Below are positions 35,821-47,500 of a DNA stretch of 64,000 nucleotides, piece by piece. The position numbers and the translations under genes were made by a program. This stretch comes from Pezicula radicicola (lineage: Eukaryota > Ascomycota > Leotiomycetes > Helotiales > Dermateaceae): NCBI GenBank assembly GCA_003008705.1, contig PDUO01000112.1:24563-88562 (forward strand), written 5' to 3'. How positions within the stretch are numbered: the first letter of the stretch is position 1; every line of letters begins with the position of its first letter. The notes beneath the pieces were generated by a model. That model searched no databases and was not told where the DNA came from. It saw only the letters and a list, made by a program, of their open reading frames with translations.

Positions 35821-36304
35821 TGATTCGACTTCTGTACCGATTTCCTTACTAAAACAAGAAAGACGAAAGCTCATTTCTTGTTCTCCGCTGGTACCAGTTC
35901 CTCTGAATAAAATGGGGCTACAAGAACTTTCGGTGCTTCTTCGACTACCGTAGTTTCACAGGAAAATAGCACCATAGCAGTCTCATCTAGAATTGTCGCT
36001 TTCGAGTCTCCTGATGATGCTCGCAATGCAATTCAACAATTCAATAGATATGACTAGCAAGGACACCAACTCGAAGCTCGAGAGGATCATTTTGTTGGTG
36101 CAGGTAGTGGCTTTGGAGGCCGAGGTGGCTTCGGTGGACGTGGCGGTTTTAGAGGTCGAGGCGGCTTTAGTGGTAGATTCGGAGGTCGTGGCAGCTATGG
36201 CGGTAGCGGTGGATTTGGAGGGCCCCTAGGTGCTGGCTTTAATGGTATCTGCCGCTCCAAACCCCTTTACTGATTATACAACTGCTGGTGCTTTACCGTT
36301 ATAA
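35821..36304 (+). pseudogene. RRM/RGG mRNA-binding protein fragment (Gbp2/Hrb1-like)
   Basis: The frame gives the second half of an RRM, IVAFESPDDARNAIQQFNRY, then D*QGHQLEAREDHF where TAG replaces the Trp of the DWQGR motif. A Gly/Arg/Phe-rich RGG box follows (36080-36235; FGGRGGF and similar). One frame away after it is NPFTDYTTAGA, the usual linker towards the next RRM in Gbp2/Hrb1-type shuttling mRNA-binding proteins. A further stop (CAA to TAA) lies at about 35908. The first RRM half and the last RRM are missing. It is probably a truncated duplicate of a housekeeping gene located elsewhere. Confidence 0.65.
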
Positions 36305-37130
36305 TTCACTTCCTCGGCCAAACTAGATAATTGCTGTCTGTATATGTCTTGATCAAAGATTTTCTAATTTTAAAGTTATTTAATAAAGAAAAAAGTTTAA
36401 AAGATTCTGTCGCAGAAGAGAGATTGCCTGTAATTGCCTAATTAACCTAGCTAGGTATATCTTTACTGTCCTCAGTGTTGACAATATTTCTGCTAGAGAC
36501 TTGAGCTTGATCCATTCCTCACGAGGGCTGTCGAAGTCTTTAGTGTCTCCGTCAAGAATCTCCTCCGAGGCTTCCTCGCCACGAGTCTCTTCTACCTTAA
36601 CTTCGTATAAGTCCTAAATATTTTCTGTAAACAATGGAACAACAGATTTTATAGAATTATTGCTTGCACTTGCCAGGTTAGGTTGTTTGATCTATATAAA
36701 CATAGAACCTACGTACACGATGCGGCGCCTAATCGGGGGGTGGGGGAAGTAAGCTACACGTTCTAATCGTAGTGGTCTACGAGCCACAGCGTTGTTAGTA
36801 GGCATGGATCGCATGATTTGAACGAATGTCCATTCAGCTTCCATGAAATAGACTTCCTCTTGGGTGATATCCAGCGCTACAGTAAGATTATCAATTGCCG
36901 TCTCCCACCTGCTGAAAATGTCAAGTCGGTCTTGCTGCTTTGCCAGTAGGTCTTGGCAAGCTGGTGCAAAGTGCAAGACACACACTTGTTTTTGTCGTCG
37001 GAGATTCCTAAGTTCGTTTAGTCACAGCCTGGAAAAAGTAGATGAAATGGCAACAAATCAACGAAAATTGCGGTGTTTGAGCATCTGCTACTAGATCAAG
37101 ATGTCACGCATTAAACTTGGACGGTGCTCG
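36305..37130. other. Region with an unassigned minus-strand open frame
   Basis: Minus 36692-36985 (CVLHFAPACQDLLAKQQDRL ... EEVYFMEAEWTFVQIM) looks coding by composition but matches no family I know and has no visible partner exons. Listed as a possible relic. Confidence 0.3.
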
Positions 37131-37143
37131 GGAAGTCCTTGTC

Positions 37144-37482
37144 TAGGCGTCGTCACTCCAATGTCCCAGAGCGGGCCTTGATCTTCCACTCGATGCTTCA
37201 CTTCCACTATCCCTCTACGTTCTGGCTTACGGAATGGGACCGTTACTTTTCGCGCCGCTTTCAGAGACTCTAGTTGTTGGAAGGAGTCCAGTCTATGCAG
37301 TTACAATTGCACTTTTCACGATCCTCTCTCTCTCTCTCAACAATTTTGCTGGTCTTCTGGTACTTAGATTCCTACAGGCCTTTTTTGGTTCTCCTTGCTT
37401 GGCTATTGGAGCTTCAACTATGCAAGATATGTACTCTTTTCTCAATCTTCTCCCGCTCCTTGGCAGCCGAAGATGCTTGTAG
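37144..37482 (+). pseudogene. MFS transporter fragment (DHA1 type)
   Basis: An open stretch encodes LPLSLYVLAYGMGPLLFAPL then ETLVVGRSPVYAVTIALF, LVLRFLQAFFGSPCLAIGAS and MQDMY. This is TM2-TM4 of polyamine/multidrug-type MFS proteins, with motif A-like PLSE...GR and the conserved RFLQGFFGSPC. A TAG lies upstream (37144), and no TM1 or TM5-12 was found around it. It is a different copy from the 7258-9059 gene. Confidence 0.7.
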
Positions 37483-37548
37483 GGACCTGGCAGTGTCTGC
37501 GAGTCCTCCGCCCATTCCAGGTACGTACCTGAGAAATAAGACTTGCGA

Positions 37549-37830
37549 CTACCCTCGACTATTATTCCAGCTAGGCTGTAAATAACTCCAATCAGCATTG
37601 AAAGTAAAGTCCGTCTGATAAGCCCCATAACCAAACAACTCGACGATAGTTATTAAAAGATCATTATATGTGTCAAGTGTTGCGAAAGAGGTTTCGAGGA
37701 AGTTAGTGAGAGACTTGATTACGTCCTCTATTTCTTGGTTGGGCACTAGATGGAGAGATATTGCTGCGCTTGCGTGTGAGGAGATGAGAGAACCGTCGGG
37801 TCCGGAGACTTTGATGCGATGTAAACATAG
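37549..37830 (-). CDS. Unrecognised open frame fragment
   Basis: The minus frame reads KVSGPDGSLISSHASAAISL and then EIEDVIKSLTNFLETSFATL. Amphipathic helices suggest real coding sequence, perhaps the N-terminus of a gene truncated at the MFS fragment. No start codon in a clear context, no family match. Confidence 0.25.
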   Translation of the reverse strand, partial: LCLHRIKVSGPDGSLISSHASAAISLHLVPNQEIEDVIKSLTNFLETSFATLDTYNDLLITIVELFGYGAYQTDFTFNADWSYLQPSWNNSRG

Positions 37831-38009
37831 AACACAGCAGTACCTCTTAGTAAGTTGAATAATTAAAGGCGTAATCCATAGCAGGAAGTTGGATTTGTGA
37901 TTATAAGGGATAGGAAGTCTGAGGTCCTCTCGGCGAAATTACTTTTTATCGCGTCTGGAGGTTGTACTGTTATGAGTAATCTTGTTTCCAAATTTTATCC
38001 ATTAAACAT

Positions 38010-38230
38010 TCTTAATAAAAAGGCGATGCACGGGAGCAACTAAAGGAGAAGGTGGCTGAACTAAAGGAAAAGTCGCAACAGACATTACAAGACCAAGGCT
38101 TTCAGAAGGACTCCATTGTCTTCGAGGAGTACCTGAACATGTGGTACAGGGGAACAGAGTCAGCACTTATGGTTGTCAAGCTGGGGAATGAAAGAAGAAC
38201 CAGAAAGAATACATGGCTTTAGTACCGTGA
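38010..38230 (+). pseudogene. 5-oxoprolinase (hydantoinase A region) fragment
   Basis: The open stretch REQLKEKVAELKEKSQQTLQ, DQGFQKDSIVFEEYLNM and YRGTESALMVV corresponds to the hydantoinase A region just before the conserved RYxGT motif of ATP-dependent 5-oxoprolinases. The family Arg of LRYRGT reads Trp here (CGG to TGG). The following sequence to about 38600 contains stops and no longer aligns by eye. The enzyme opens 5-oxoproline to glutamate in the glutathione cycle; this is only a shard. Confidence 0.5.
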
Positions 38231-38599
38231 GAGTTTGATAGTGCCTTAAAATCATCCGCCTAAAGGGAGATAGCTTCCCAACGAGTGAAAAGAACTCGCA
38301 GGCCCACAACGCAAAGTGTCATTGCCAAAGTCCAAGATTATCCATTTATTTCAAGTTAAGTCTCGCCTTCCTACGAGTAGATTCAGCTACTGGCTTGGTG
38401 CACAACATCATCAACATACCGAGAGCCATCATCTGCATGTGGCGACCTTGCAACGAACGCGACAGAGGATTTCCCTTATTGACGAGTCCTACATCTTGTG
38501 TCTATACCGCCATGGCTCGGTCTCCCAGTTTGAGTCATCGCCACAACAACCAACTGATGTCCTGCCTTCACCCTTGATCTTATCGCCATGTACAGGATG

Positions 38600-40089
38600 G
38601 TAGAACGAGCGAGATATAGTAGAATTTAGAAGGCATGAGTGAAAGGCCTACTACAGACATGCTTCGACGACGACGAATCTACGTCTCTACGTCAGGTCTC
38701 GCGGACAGTAACCGAGAATAAGTGTTAGCGAATACATGCCTCTCACTGAGGACCAGCTGCGTCTGTGTATGCCAGTCGGAGGGGAGGACCTGCCGGTGTA
38801 GTTCCAGGCGGGATGCAAGTCGTTCCATATATACCTCAACCTGCTGGCGGGAATTATGGCCATCCCGATGACCACCGCCGCCATGACCGTGCAATGCACC
38901 AAACACCAGGGAACACTTATGGTCAACCCTACCAAGTTGGACCACCACAACAGCAGTAAGCAGCGGTGCCGATGTATTACGGTGGCTAAATTTGACAAGT
39001 AACTTTGGGCTTGCTTTGAGTGATGAACAAGTCGACAAAGTGGGAGGTAAGATAGAGGAACTCAAGAGAGTATTTGGGCTGTGGAAGCATTTAATCAGAG
39101 TCTCGGTGAAACAAGTGAACCCGTAAATGGCGCAAGTTCTTCATGAATCCAAGTTTCAATCGTCTCAGTCGCAAGGTTGTAGTCGGTGACTCGGGCAACA
39201 TCTAGGCGCCTGTGCTGGTGTTGGTGACGTGGGTACGCGATGCTAAGGTTGAGGAGAAGTATAAGGATAAGAGTTGTGGACTGCATGATGTGCCGCGAGT
39301 ATACTGACACTTCACTCGTGATAAGAAGCCTAGAGGGTATGGAATACCGGGACCAGATGTTCCATGGCTTTTACGACCGCAGACAGCTGGTTCTACCATA
39401 TGGCACAATGTGGCTCCGGGAAGAACGGCCGGGAGGGCTGTTGCGGTACTGAAGCCCATATCTGGCTGGAATCAAAATCTCTCGCACAGCTTTGCTCAAT
39501 TTGCGGCCGAATACTTGGTATCATAAGCTCGAACTCAGGCGTGGAAAGCGTGTACGGCGATCCCCAGCAGTAATTTTGCTTCACAAAGGCACATTCCGTC
39601 CGTTTTCTAACTCTTTCTTTCCTTTGTTAGTTTACCCTACTTACCTTCCTTTTCCTCCTTTTCTATAAAACCCTACCCCTTAATCTCATTTACTTGTCAC
39701 TACCTGACCTTAGTTATTTACTACATAGAATATACTTCTAATCCTTTCATGTTAATTCCTGATTCTCTTAATTTCTATCCCTTCCCTTTAGTTTTCTGCC
39801 TTCTACTTAGCTATTATTTCCCTTTCTTCTAAAGCTCAAACTCATTCTCTTTCTTATTTGCATATTCCTACCAGCCTACATAAGAAATACAATCTCGCAT
39901 TTTATTCTAGACTGCAAAGCAAAATGTACGTTGCAAATGTATGTATCATTAAATTCTATTCACCCCTCTTCTCTTTAAAACTGCCCCGCAAGCCAGACTT
40001 TACTTTTCAAGCACCCCTCAAACATAAAACACTACACCATAGTCCAAGCACTCACTACAGCACAGTTGTAAGTACACAAGGGTCCAACA
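38600..40089. other. Region with small unassigned frames and a pyrimidine-rich promoter
   Basis: Plus 38765-38959 is a Gly/Pro/Gln-rich frame. Plus 39364-39573 is a small Cys-rich frame. Minus 39095-39286 starts MQSTTLILILLLNLSIA, which looks like a signal peptide followed by 45 residues; it could be a small secreted protein but has no other support. 39590-39850 is CT-rich with TATAAAA at 39664, typical of the promoter of the gene that follows. Confidence 0.35.
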
Positions 40090-41229
40090 ATGGCGATAAT
40101 TCCACATAGCAGAAGGGGCTTTCCAATCGGCAAGGACATTCCTCAGATCCTAAAGACTCTTTACCGGAGTAAGAAAGTGCTTTTGGATTTACAAGTACAA
40201 GCATATGCACAAGTGTCTTCTAAAGACTCGAGGTGGAGATGGAGCCGACATTCAAATCCCAGTCAATCTCAGTCTAAACAACAACTTCAATGGCAACAGC
40301 ATGTTGGAATTCAAACTCAAGACCTCCGAAATTCCCTCCGAAAGAGTACACGTGCTATAAATCTCCTTTGTACCCTCGACCCGAAGCTCGACCTTGACAA
40401 TGACCAAGGCCTTGATAAACAACCACATTCTCAATCTCAAAAACAAAGACAATTCCAGGAGCAGCCATGTCAAGAAAGCATAAACATGAACATAAGTACA
40501 GACAACTCGCTATATCCAATTCTCCCGAACCAAAATCCAAGTCCAACTGAAATACCAAAAGAAACACCAAATCCATGTACAAGCACGGCACCGAACAGAG
40601 CACCAATTATAACCAGGAACCCAAGTCTAAACACAAATACAGACGCTATTCCTGGTCCTACAGGTCTTGGTCCTGAACCTCTCGCTTCTTCATCTCTTCC
40701 CGAACATTTTCGTCCCTCAACACCAACACCAGCGGCACGCCAACGACCAACGCACAACATCACAACTCCACACACAATTACACATCCAAGAAAAATCAGT
40801 GTATCAAAAATCATAAACCCAGTTCAAGAAATGCCGCTACGTCCTCAAATTCCCCCACAATTACAACCCGAATCACAAGTAGCCCTACTATTCTCACAAA
40901 AGCAAAACCTGGATTCAAAAGAATCTACAATTCACGAATGGGAAGTACAAGCTAGGGCTGCAATAGTAGAAGTGAATAAGCGGAGATTTGAAAAAAGGGA
41001 AGAGAGGCTGGAGAGGTTTGCTGGTGGTGATTATGGGAAGGGTATGGGGGTGGGTAACGTTGGGATGGATGGTGGGATGGAGTTGGAGAGGAAGAGGGAG
41101 AAGCTAGAGAGGAGGGAGTATTTGAAGAGAAAGATTAATCTGTCGGTTGAGAGGGGATTTGACCTTGTGGAGGCATTGGAGAGTGTATGTGAGGTTGCTC
41201 GGGAAATGAAGGAGGAGGAGGATGAATAG
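40090..41229 (+). CDS. Hypothetical 379-aa Gln/Pro/Thr-rich protein
   Basis: Single uninterrupted frame, ATG in a good context (CCAACAATGG) after a pyrimidine-rich leader. The N-terminal 40 residues (PIGKDIPQILKTLYRSKKVL) look folded. Residues about 60-270 are low-complexity, rich in Gln, Pro, Asn and Thr. The C-terminal about 100 residues form a charged helix, with KRRFEKREERLERF, ELERKREKLERREYLKRKI and FDLVEALESVCEVAREM. No domain recognised. Its lack of stops contrasts with the decayed genes before it, so it is probably expressed. Confidence 0.7.
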   Translation: MAIIPHSRRGFPIGKDIPQILKTLYRSKKVLLDLQVQAYAQVSSKDSRWRWSRHSNPSQSQSKQQLQWQQHVGIQTQDLRNSLRKSTRAINLLCTLDPKLDLDNDQGLDKQPHSQSQKQRQFQEQPCQESINMNISTDNSLYPILPNQNPSPTEIPKETPNPCTSTAPNRAPIITRNPSLNTNTDAIPGPTGLGPEPLASSSLPEHFRPSTPTPAARQRPTHNITTPHTITHPRKISVSKIINPVQEMPLRPQIPPQLQPESQVALLFSQKQNLDSKESTIHEWEVQARAAIVEVNKRRFEKREERLERFAGGDYGKGMGVGNVGMDGGMELERKREKLERREYLKRKINLSVERGFDLVEALESVCEVAREMKEEEDE

Positions 41230-42081
41230 AGCCATGTTGGGATCTCTGATTGAGAGATAGGTAGGGAAAGAAAAAGGAGTGAGGCTGGCCTGGCCTACTT
41301 TTCTACCAAATAATATGGAGGTGAATTTCGAGGAACTATTCTAGTAACCTCAATACAACCTACATCTACACTTGATTTCGACGATTTACTTCTTATTTCT
41401 CCAGACTATAGAAGAGACTTGCGAGCTTTGTACATGTACCTTTCGAAGGGAAGAAAAGGGACATTACAGACGTAAAGTTTGCATATGTACTAGTCTGTAC
41501 TGCAAAAGGCATTGAAAATGAAAGCAGTGAGTAACTGCTCTATTCTAAAATCAATGCGTTTTGTAAACGGATATACAAATCATCAGCATCCCGAATGGAC
41601 CCACTCACCAAATTCAGCGCAGTGTTGTGTAAATGAGGAGGTTGTAAATGTGAGAACATGTGTTCTAGAATAATGGATCTCAAGGACAATGAATCTTAAG
41701 GACACCAAAAGGAAAAAAAGCTTTCGAAAAACTCAAAGGCAAAGAAGTTTACCTCAGAAAAACTAATAAAAGCTAGAAAGCAAAAATGGCCTTAATAAAA
41801 CTCAAAGAAAACAAAGTGCCCCTCAGAGAGACTAACAAAAACTACAAAGCAAAAAGGGCCTTAATAAAACTCAAAGAAAACGAAGTGCCCCTCAGAGAGA
41901 CTAACAAAAACTACAAAGCTATAAGATTAAAACCCAAGAGAATTGCCAGAGAATAAAAAAACAAAACAACAGTCCTTTTTGAAGGGCGGGGAGGGGGGCG
42001 GCGTTCTGTCTTCCTTCCAGCCATTTCAAAACACGAAACTCCATAAAGGAAAAGATAAGAAACCAATCTACTGCTGCAAGC
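41230..42081. other. Intergenic between convergent genes, with tandem repeat
   Basis: This holds the 3' ends of two converging genes. A 69-bp tandem repeat lies at about 41725-41930. No gene otherwise. Confidence 0.6.
41725..41930. repeat. 69-bp tandem repeat, about 2.8 units
   Basis: The word GGCCTTAATAAAACTCAAAG recurs at 41788 and 41857 (period 69). An earlier, more diverged unit precedes them. Confidence 0.85.
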
Positions 42082-44209
42082 TCAGTCTCTACCCTCCTTT
42101 AGCTCATTGTTTAAAACCTCCAATTCCTTTACATTCTCTTCCAAATCTGCAAGCATAGAATGCATTTCAGGGAACTCGCCAGCTCTACGAGCCAATTCTT
42201 CAATTGCCGTATAATTAATTGGCTCCGCGTTCTCTTCTTCATTATTATCGAAACCATCACTAACTTGTTCTTCTGCTTCGTAGATAGGTGCAAGAGGCTG
42301 TAGACTGCTCTTTGACTTTGGTGCAAGTGAAGAGGAAGAGGAAGACAATTGTGGGGTGTTGCTGCTGACCTGTGCCATAAGATTCGGAGTTTGAGGACAG
42401 TTATTGTCTGCGGATGTGTATGTGGTGCCTTGATGTGTAGTTCCAGAGAAGTTGCTAATACTTTGTACTAGAGTTTCGCTGCATGCTATTGGAATAGAGA
42501 GTGGCGAGTTGGAATGATACGCTCGCTTTTCTGACTTTTCTGGCAAGGCAGGTGCCAAATAATCTGCAGAAGGTTCACTTTCTCTGACACTCGGAGGCTT
42601 CACTTCCGCATTTGAAGCAGACTGCACGGCTACACCAACCGACTTCCCGTCTGTAGGTTTACCAACCTCCTCGTCTTTGGCTTCAAGTTTAACAAGCTCC
42701 TTGACTCTGGGTTCATCCTTCACCATTGATGTGGCACGGCCAAAGCAGAACCAAAGCAGAATGAAAACCAATAGGAGAGAAATCTGCAGTGTGTATGCAA
42801 AATAGTGAGATGCAAAACCAGAGAAGCTGTGCCAGACAATGGACAGAGGCTGAGCTTGGGTTGCCTGAGTTGGAATTCCGACGAAGGTTGGAACCTCAAC
42901 TTGGGTCTGGTTTTGGACTTGAATACACCTGGAGGAGTCCTTTGGGCTAGTGAACAAGCACTTAACCGGGATTGGTGGTAGTTGGAAAGATTTGATCGCC
43001 AAATCAGCGATGTAAAGTGCCACGCATTGAATGATAGGGTGTGAATACCCAGAGAAGTAGTCAAGGCCAAGGACTATGCCAAAGAGGAAGCCTGCCAAGA
43101 TACCGAAGGTTTTCAAAAGACGGTGGTGAGATGATGGCTTCTTTTGAGTAGCTGGTGCATTTGTTGAGGATGAGATAGCTGCTGGGACTTGATAAGATGG
43201 AGCTTGGTGGCGGTGCTTGGCTGTGTTTTTTTCAGCTGAAAGAAGCTTCTTTTGCACAAAGTTGAGTTGGTGCGTCAGATCGACTATGGCATTTTCAAGA
43301 TTTGTTGTCAGAGCCATTGGTGCTGCAGGTGTGTTGATGTGAGAGGATGATTTTGGATCAGTGCTCTCTTGGTCTGAGATGCTACTGTTGGAGATAGATG
43401 TTGCAGACTCATTGTCAGACATATCAAAGTCATTTTCAGACACATTTTCATTGTCCGAGTCAGAGCTGAGATAAGGTAGGAGTTGAGAATATGTGAAAGT
43501 TGGTTCCTCTTCGACTTTGACGTTGACTTTGACTCTTGAGGTCTTTGGTTTGACTTTGGCAGAAGGAGTAGCAGCTGTGTTCAATTATCAGCAAAAAGTA
43601 AAAGAAATATGATATCAAATGGAAGTTACCAATTGAAGCTTTCTTCGTCTTCTTGGGTAAAGTAGCAATCACAAGTCGACGTTGCAACTCAGGAATAGTT
43701 CCCGTGTCTGGCAAACCTAATAATCGAGCTTCAAACTGAAGAGTGCTCTTTGGTGCCCCAAAGTACTTGATAACCTGGGATTCAACTTGGTCGTTGTAGG
43801 GACAGTTTAGGTAGCTTAGTTGTAATCGAGCCATCAGAGAAGCTTTGAGGCCATGGGTTGGGAGGTCCTGCTCTTGTAGCAAGCCTGTCAATTCGGGTTT
43901 CGTAATGCGTGTGCTAATGGTGCGATAGTAGGTGGTAGGCTTGATGTAGGTTAGTAGACGATAGATGGTTGACAAAGAAAGTGAGGAGGATTGTGTGGAG
44001 GGATATTTACAGCCATTATGGTTCAAGTTTGATTGAATTGAAGAGAACAACAATTTCAAAGTAAAGGATGTTGCTGTGCAAAGATTTTGAAGAAGTGAGT
44101 GGTTTTCAAAGAGAGTAAATGAGGGATTTGTTGAATGATGTAAAGGAAGAAGTTTGGAAGAGAGCATACTTATTGTATACTTAGGTCTGGCTGACAAACC
44201 TGCCATCAT
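42082..44209 (-). CDS. SAP-like, two-transmembrane protein of 690 aa
   Basis: Two exons: 43630-44209 and 42082-43574, joined by a 55-nt intron with the Ala codon split 1+2. The total of 2073 nt gives 690 aa. Near residues 105-135 is a SAP-like motif (KPELTGLLQEQDLPTHGLKA, SLMARLQLSYL), followed by a second similar unit (VIKYFG...LGLPDTGTIPELQRRLVIA). Basic and acidic low-complexity stretches follow. Two hydrophobic helices (FGILAGFLFGIVLGLDYF and LQISLLLVFILLWFCFG) lie about 90 residues apart in the middle. The C-terminus is charged and ends in a short coiled coil. A DNA-binding SAP motif plus two membrane spans is reminiscent of inner-nuclear-membrane proteins such as the Src1/Heh family, but their C-terminal domain was not seen, so this is only a suggestion. 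It is paralogous to 26520-27436. ATG 44209 is used; ATG 44167 is possible. Confidence 0.7.
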
Positions 44210-44406
44210 TGAATAATGACATCATTCCTCTGTTATTTTGTTTAACATTCCTAGCAATAGGAACATTGCAGAGTCTTGGGCACATGAGCTTGTAAATTTC
44301 TTTGGCAGAAGTACTGTAGTTCACCACGTGAGAATACTGTTGTCGATTAGGACTATGTAAATGCAAGATCATGCATCTACATTAGCTAGGCGCCCAAATT
44401 GTACTG

Positions 44407-44517
44407 GCACATGCAGTTATATTGCATGAACATATGCACATATCCAGTTTATAATAACAACTGCACATGCAGTCATATTGCATGAACATGTGCACATATC
44501 CGCTTTACAATAACAAA
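44407..44517. repeat. 56-bp direct repeat, two units
   Basis: GCACATGCAGTYATATTGCA followed by TGAACATRTGCACATATCC occurs twice with period 56. Each unit has TGCACATG...CATGTGCA arms. Confidence 0.85.
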
Positions 44518-47500
44518 CTACACATTCTCTCCCCAGCTCATGTTTCTACCCAGTCAGATGTACATAAAATTTCCATTTCTAGAAATCTTAATTCTTGCTC
44601 TAGTGTAGTTTTTAGAGCGAAAAGGAATTTTATTCCAAGAACAAAAGTTACTACAACTACAAACAATAAAATTATTTTAAAATTTTAAGATTACTTATAT
44701 ATAGCACAGAGTATCTTTATAACTTTCCTAATACCTTAATTAGTATTTGGCGTTACTTTTTCATTAATAGCGTTCTACACAAACTCTACACATTTTGTGT
44801 AAATGATTTATGCAGCATGTTTATGTACCTACCCGCCCCGATAATCTTTTGCATAGTTCATGTATCTACCCTAAGGGGTATTGTATACTACATGTAATAT
44901 ATGTCTTTGAAGTTCATACATATTGTGATATACGTTGTTCATATACCTGCCTCAAGAGTTCGTTTATGTATCTACCCTGAGGGCTTTTTGCATAAGCTCT
45001 GTAATGCGTGTCTTTCAAGCTTCTACATATTGTAAAGTAACTTAATCAAGCTCGATTACATCACTTTTCTGCTGTCTTAGTTTACGTATGTGTTTAAGTA
45101 TCTGCCTCGCACGTTCTTAGTTCTCGTGTCCGAAGTTAAAACTCAATGGATCATGTACCCTTGTACCCTTGTACCCTTGAGGAATATACACATGTTGAAT
45201 GCAAGCCTCGTTTCGAATATCTGCGCTACGTAGTATGTTGCCGTTTCTGCCAAGGTACGTCGCTAATTATATAACTCTGAAGATTATGAAACCCTGAAAT
45301 TTGAAGAAAACCACTCCAAAGATCAGATACCGTTGGTATACACATTCGTGGTATACTTAATCTATAACAAGGGGGTTTCCAAGGAACCGGTTAAAATGTT
45401 TCTATGGATCTCGAAGAAGCCCAATGATTAATATAAGTCTGTAAACTTGAAACTTCCTAGAGCAACCACTTAAGCTAGTAATACTGCAAATGTCCGAAGA
45501 AGTATAGAATTCTAGATTTGGTAAAGCTAGTAAATGAACCAAACTTTGAAAATTATTAACAAGTTTTAAATACCGCATATAACCTAGTTCGTAAGTTGCA
45601 CCTTTCTACAAGGATTCGACACCCCTGGATTTCTACCACCAAAAAATGTATGTGTTTTATTGTACATGTTCTAGTGATCGATCCATGAGTGAAGCTTAAT
45701 CACTTAGTTAAGTTGTAACTTAGGTAGATTCCAACCTGGTCGGTTAGCTTAAAGAACTTGAATGCAATATAACTTACTTGCCTTACCCTACATTTATATT
45801 TTGTAACGTTATACTCTCGCCGTTTAATACTCTTTACCTTACTTTCCCTGTATCTTGACTTGTTAATTTTCCTACTAATACTTTTTACAAATAAAACTTC
45901 ACTTCTGTTATTGGCTAAGGGACGCCTAGTCCTTAATGTCGTGGAAGGAGTTTGTTAAGGAGACTTATTAGAAGAGTTAAGAATGACAATATACAGAACC
46001 TTTACGCCTTTTTCCATTTCTGCTATTGTATTCGATAGGGGCCTCACGCCTCGAGAGTCGTTGTTTGATTTCGTACTTTGTACGCTGCCCTCGGACTTAT
46101 GTCTGTAGTCCTTGACAGGAAGTCACTTCCTGTAAGTATATTTCCTAATATTACCCTCTCTTTAATAAGTTTATCAACCAAGTTTATATTTATTAATCCT
46201 TTTTTTTTGGGACAGATGTGTACAATTGCTCGCTTATGCTAGATTTCTACATCTACCTTGGCCACCTTGCTTTTCTTTTACCTAACTTCGGAAGCGAAAC
46301 TTCTTGGTATGGTTAATTTCGAAATTTCTATTAAATTCTAAAGATGATATATCTATACTAATATACTAATATCTCTTTCTTTTAGCCGACCAACCACTTT
46401 GTTTTGACTTAGTCGCTCGCTTATTTCTCAACTTTTACATTCCAAATCCCAACTCCTCTGTTGTAAACTCGATGTATGCACTGCAAGCAACAAACAAATA
46501 TCATGCTCAAAAAAGTCCAAAAATGCCCCTTTATCTCGTCGCCGCCTTAAGTCTGTTTCAGCCACCTAAATTCACACTTTATTATACTTCAACCCATCAA
46601 AGCGCACTCTATCCAAATTAAATCAAACACACCATCAGAGCCTACAATCTGTTGCACTACGATCCACCGAAAACTACACTTTACTACACCCAGCCTCAAA
46701 TTACCAACACCACTAAAAACACAGATTGACCATCCCCAATCAGTCCAAACTACCAAATTTCACACTTCATTTCATTTCAGCCCATCAAATGGCACTCCAT
46801 CTATACAAAAAGCCACACTTCTCTGCACCCAGCCTCAAATCAAAACACCACCAGAAACACTATCAGAAACACAGACTGCGCTACTCTTAAAATCAAAATC
46901 AGATACACTACCAAGACTACACGAGCCATCCGAATCCAAATGTATTACACCACACCCCGCCATTTCAAGCCACTTCTCAAACCTTCAGCTTGATACTCGG
47001 TACTTGGTACTCAAGCCTGAGATTAAAACTTGGCCTAATCCTACCCCCTACACCGTTTCCTACCATTTTGAACAGGGATTCAACCCCCCAAGGATTTCGC
47101 CTCCGAAAAATATATGTATTTTGTCGTGTACATCCTATTTGTCCGTGAGTATAACAGCAAACGGTGTAAGGGATAAGGCCAAAATATCCGGTTTTGAAAC
47201 AGCCAAAACCACTCGATTACACAACACCGCCTTTAACCTAACTTGATATTTAGTCTACAATACTTGTCTCCTCATCTCTATTGGCTGATTTATCAGTTCA
47301 GCCTACGAAAAAATTCCCCTCAAAATTCCTAAACCAAACCAGACCAAATCCCAAACCTCAAAGTCTAAACTCAAAAACTAAAAGCCCTAAAATCAAGGCT
47401 TAAGACCACGACGGGTGTAGTGTATTGCAGTGTGTGGTCCAAATTCTCATTCCTATTAATAGGACCGATGCAGAAGCGCAGGAGTGCACGAATTAGTGTA

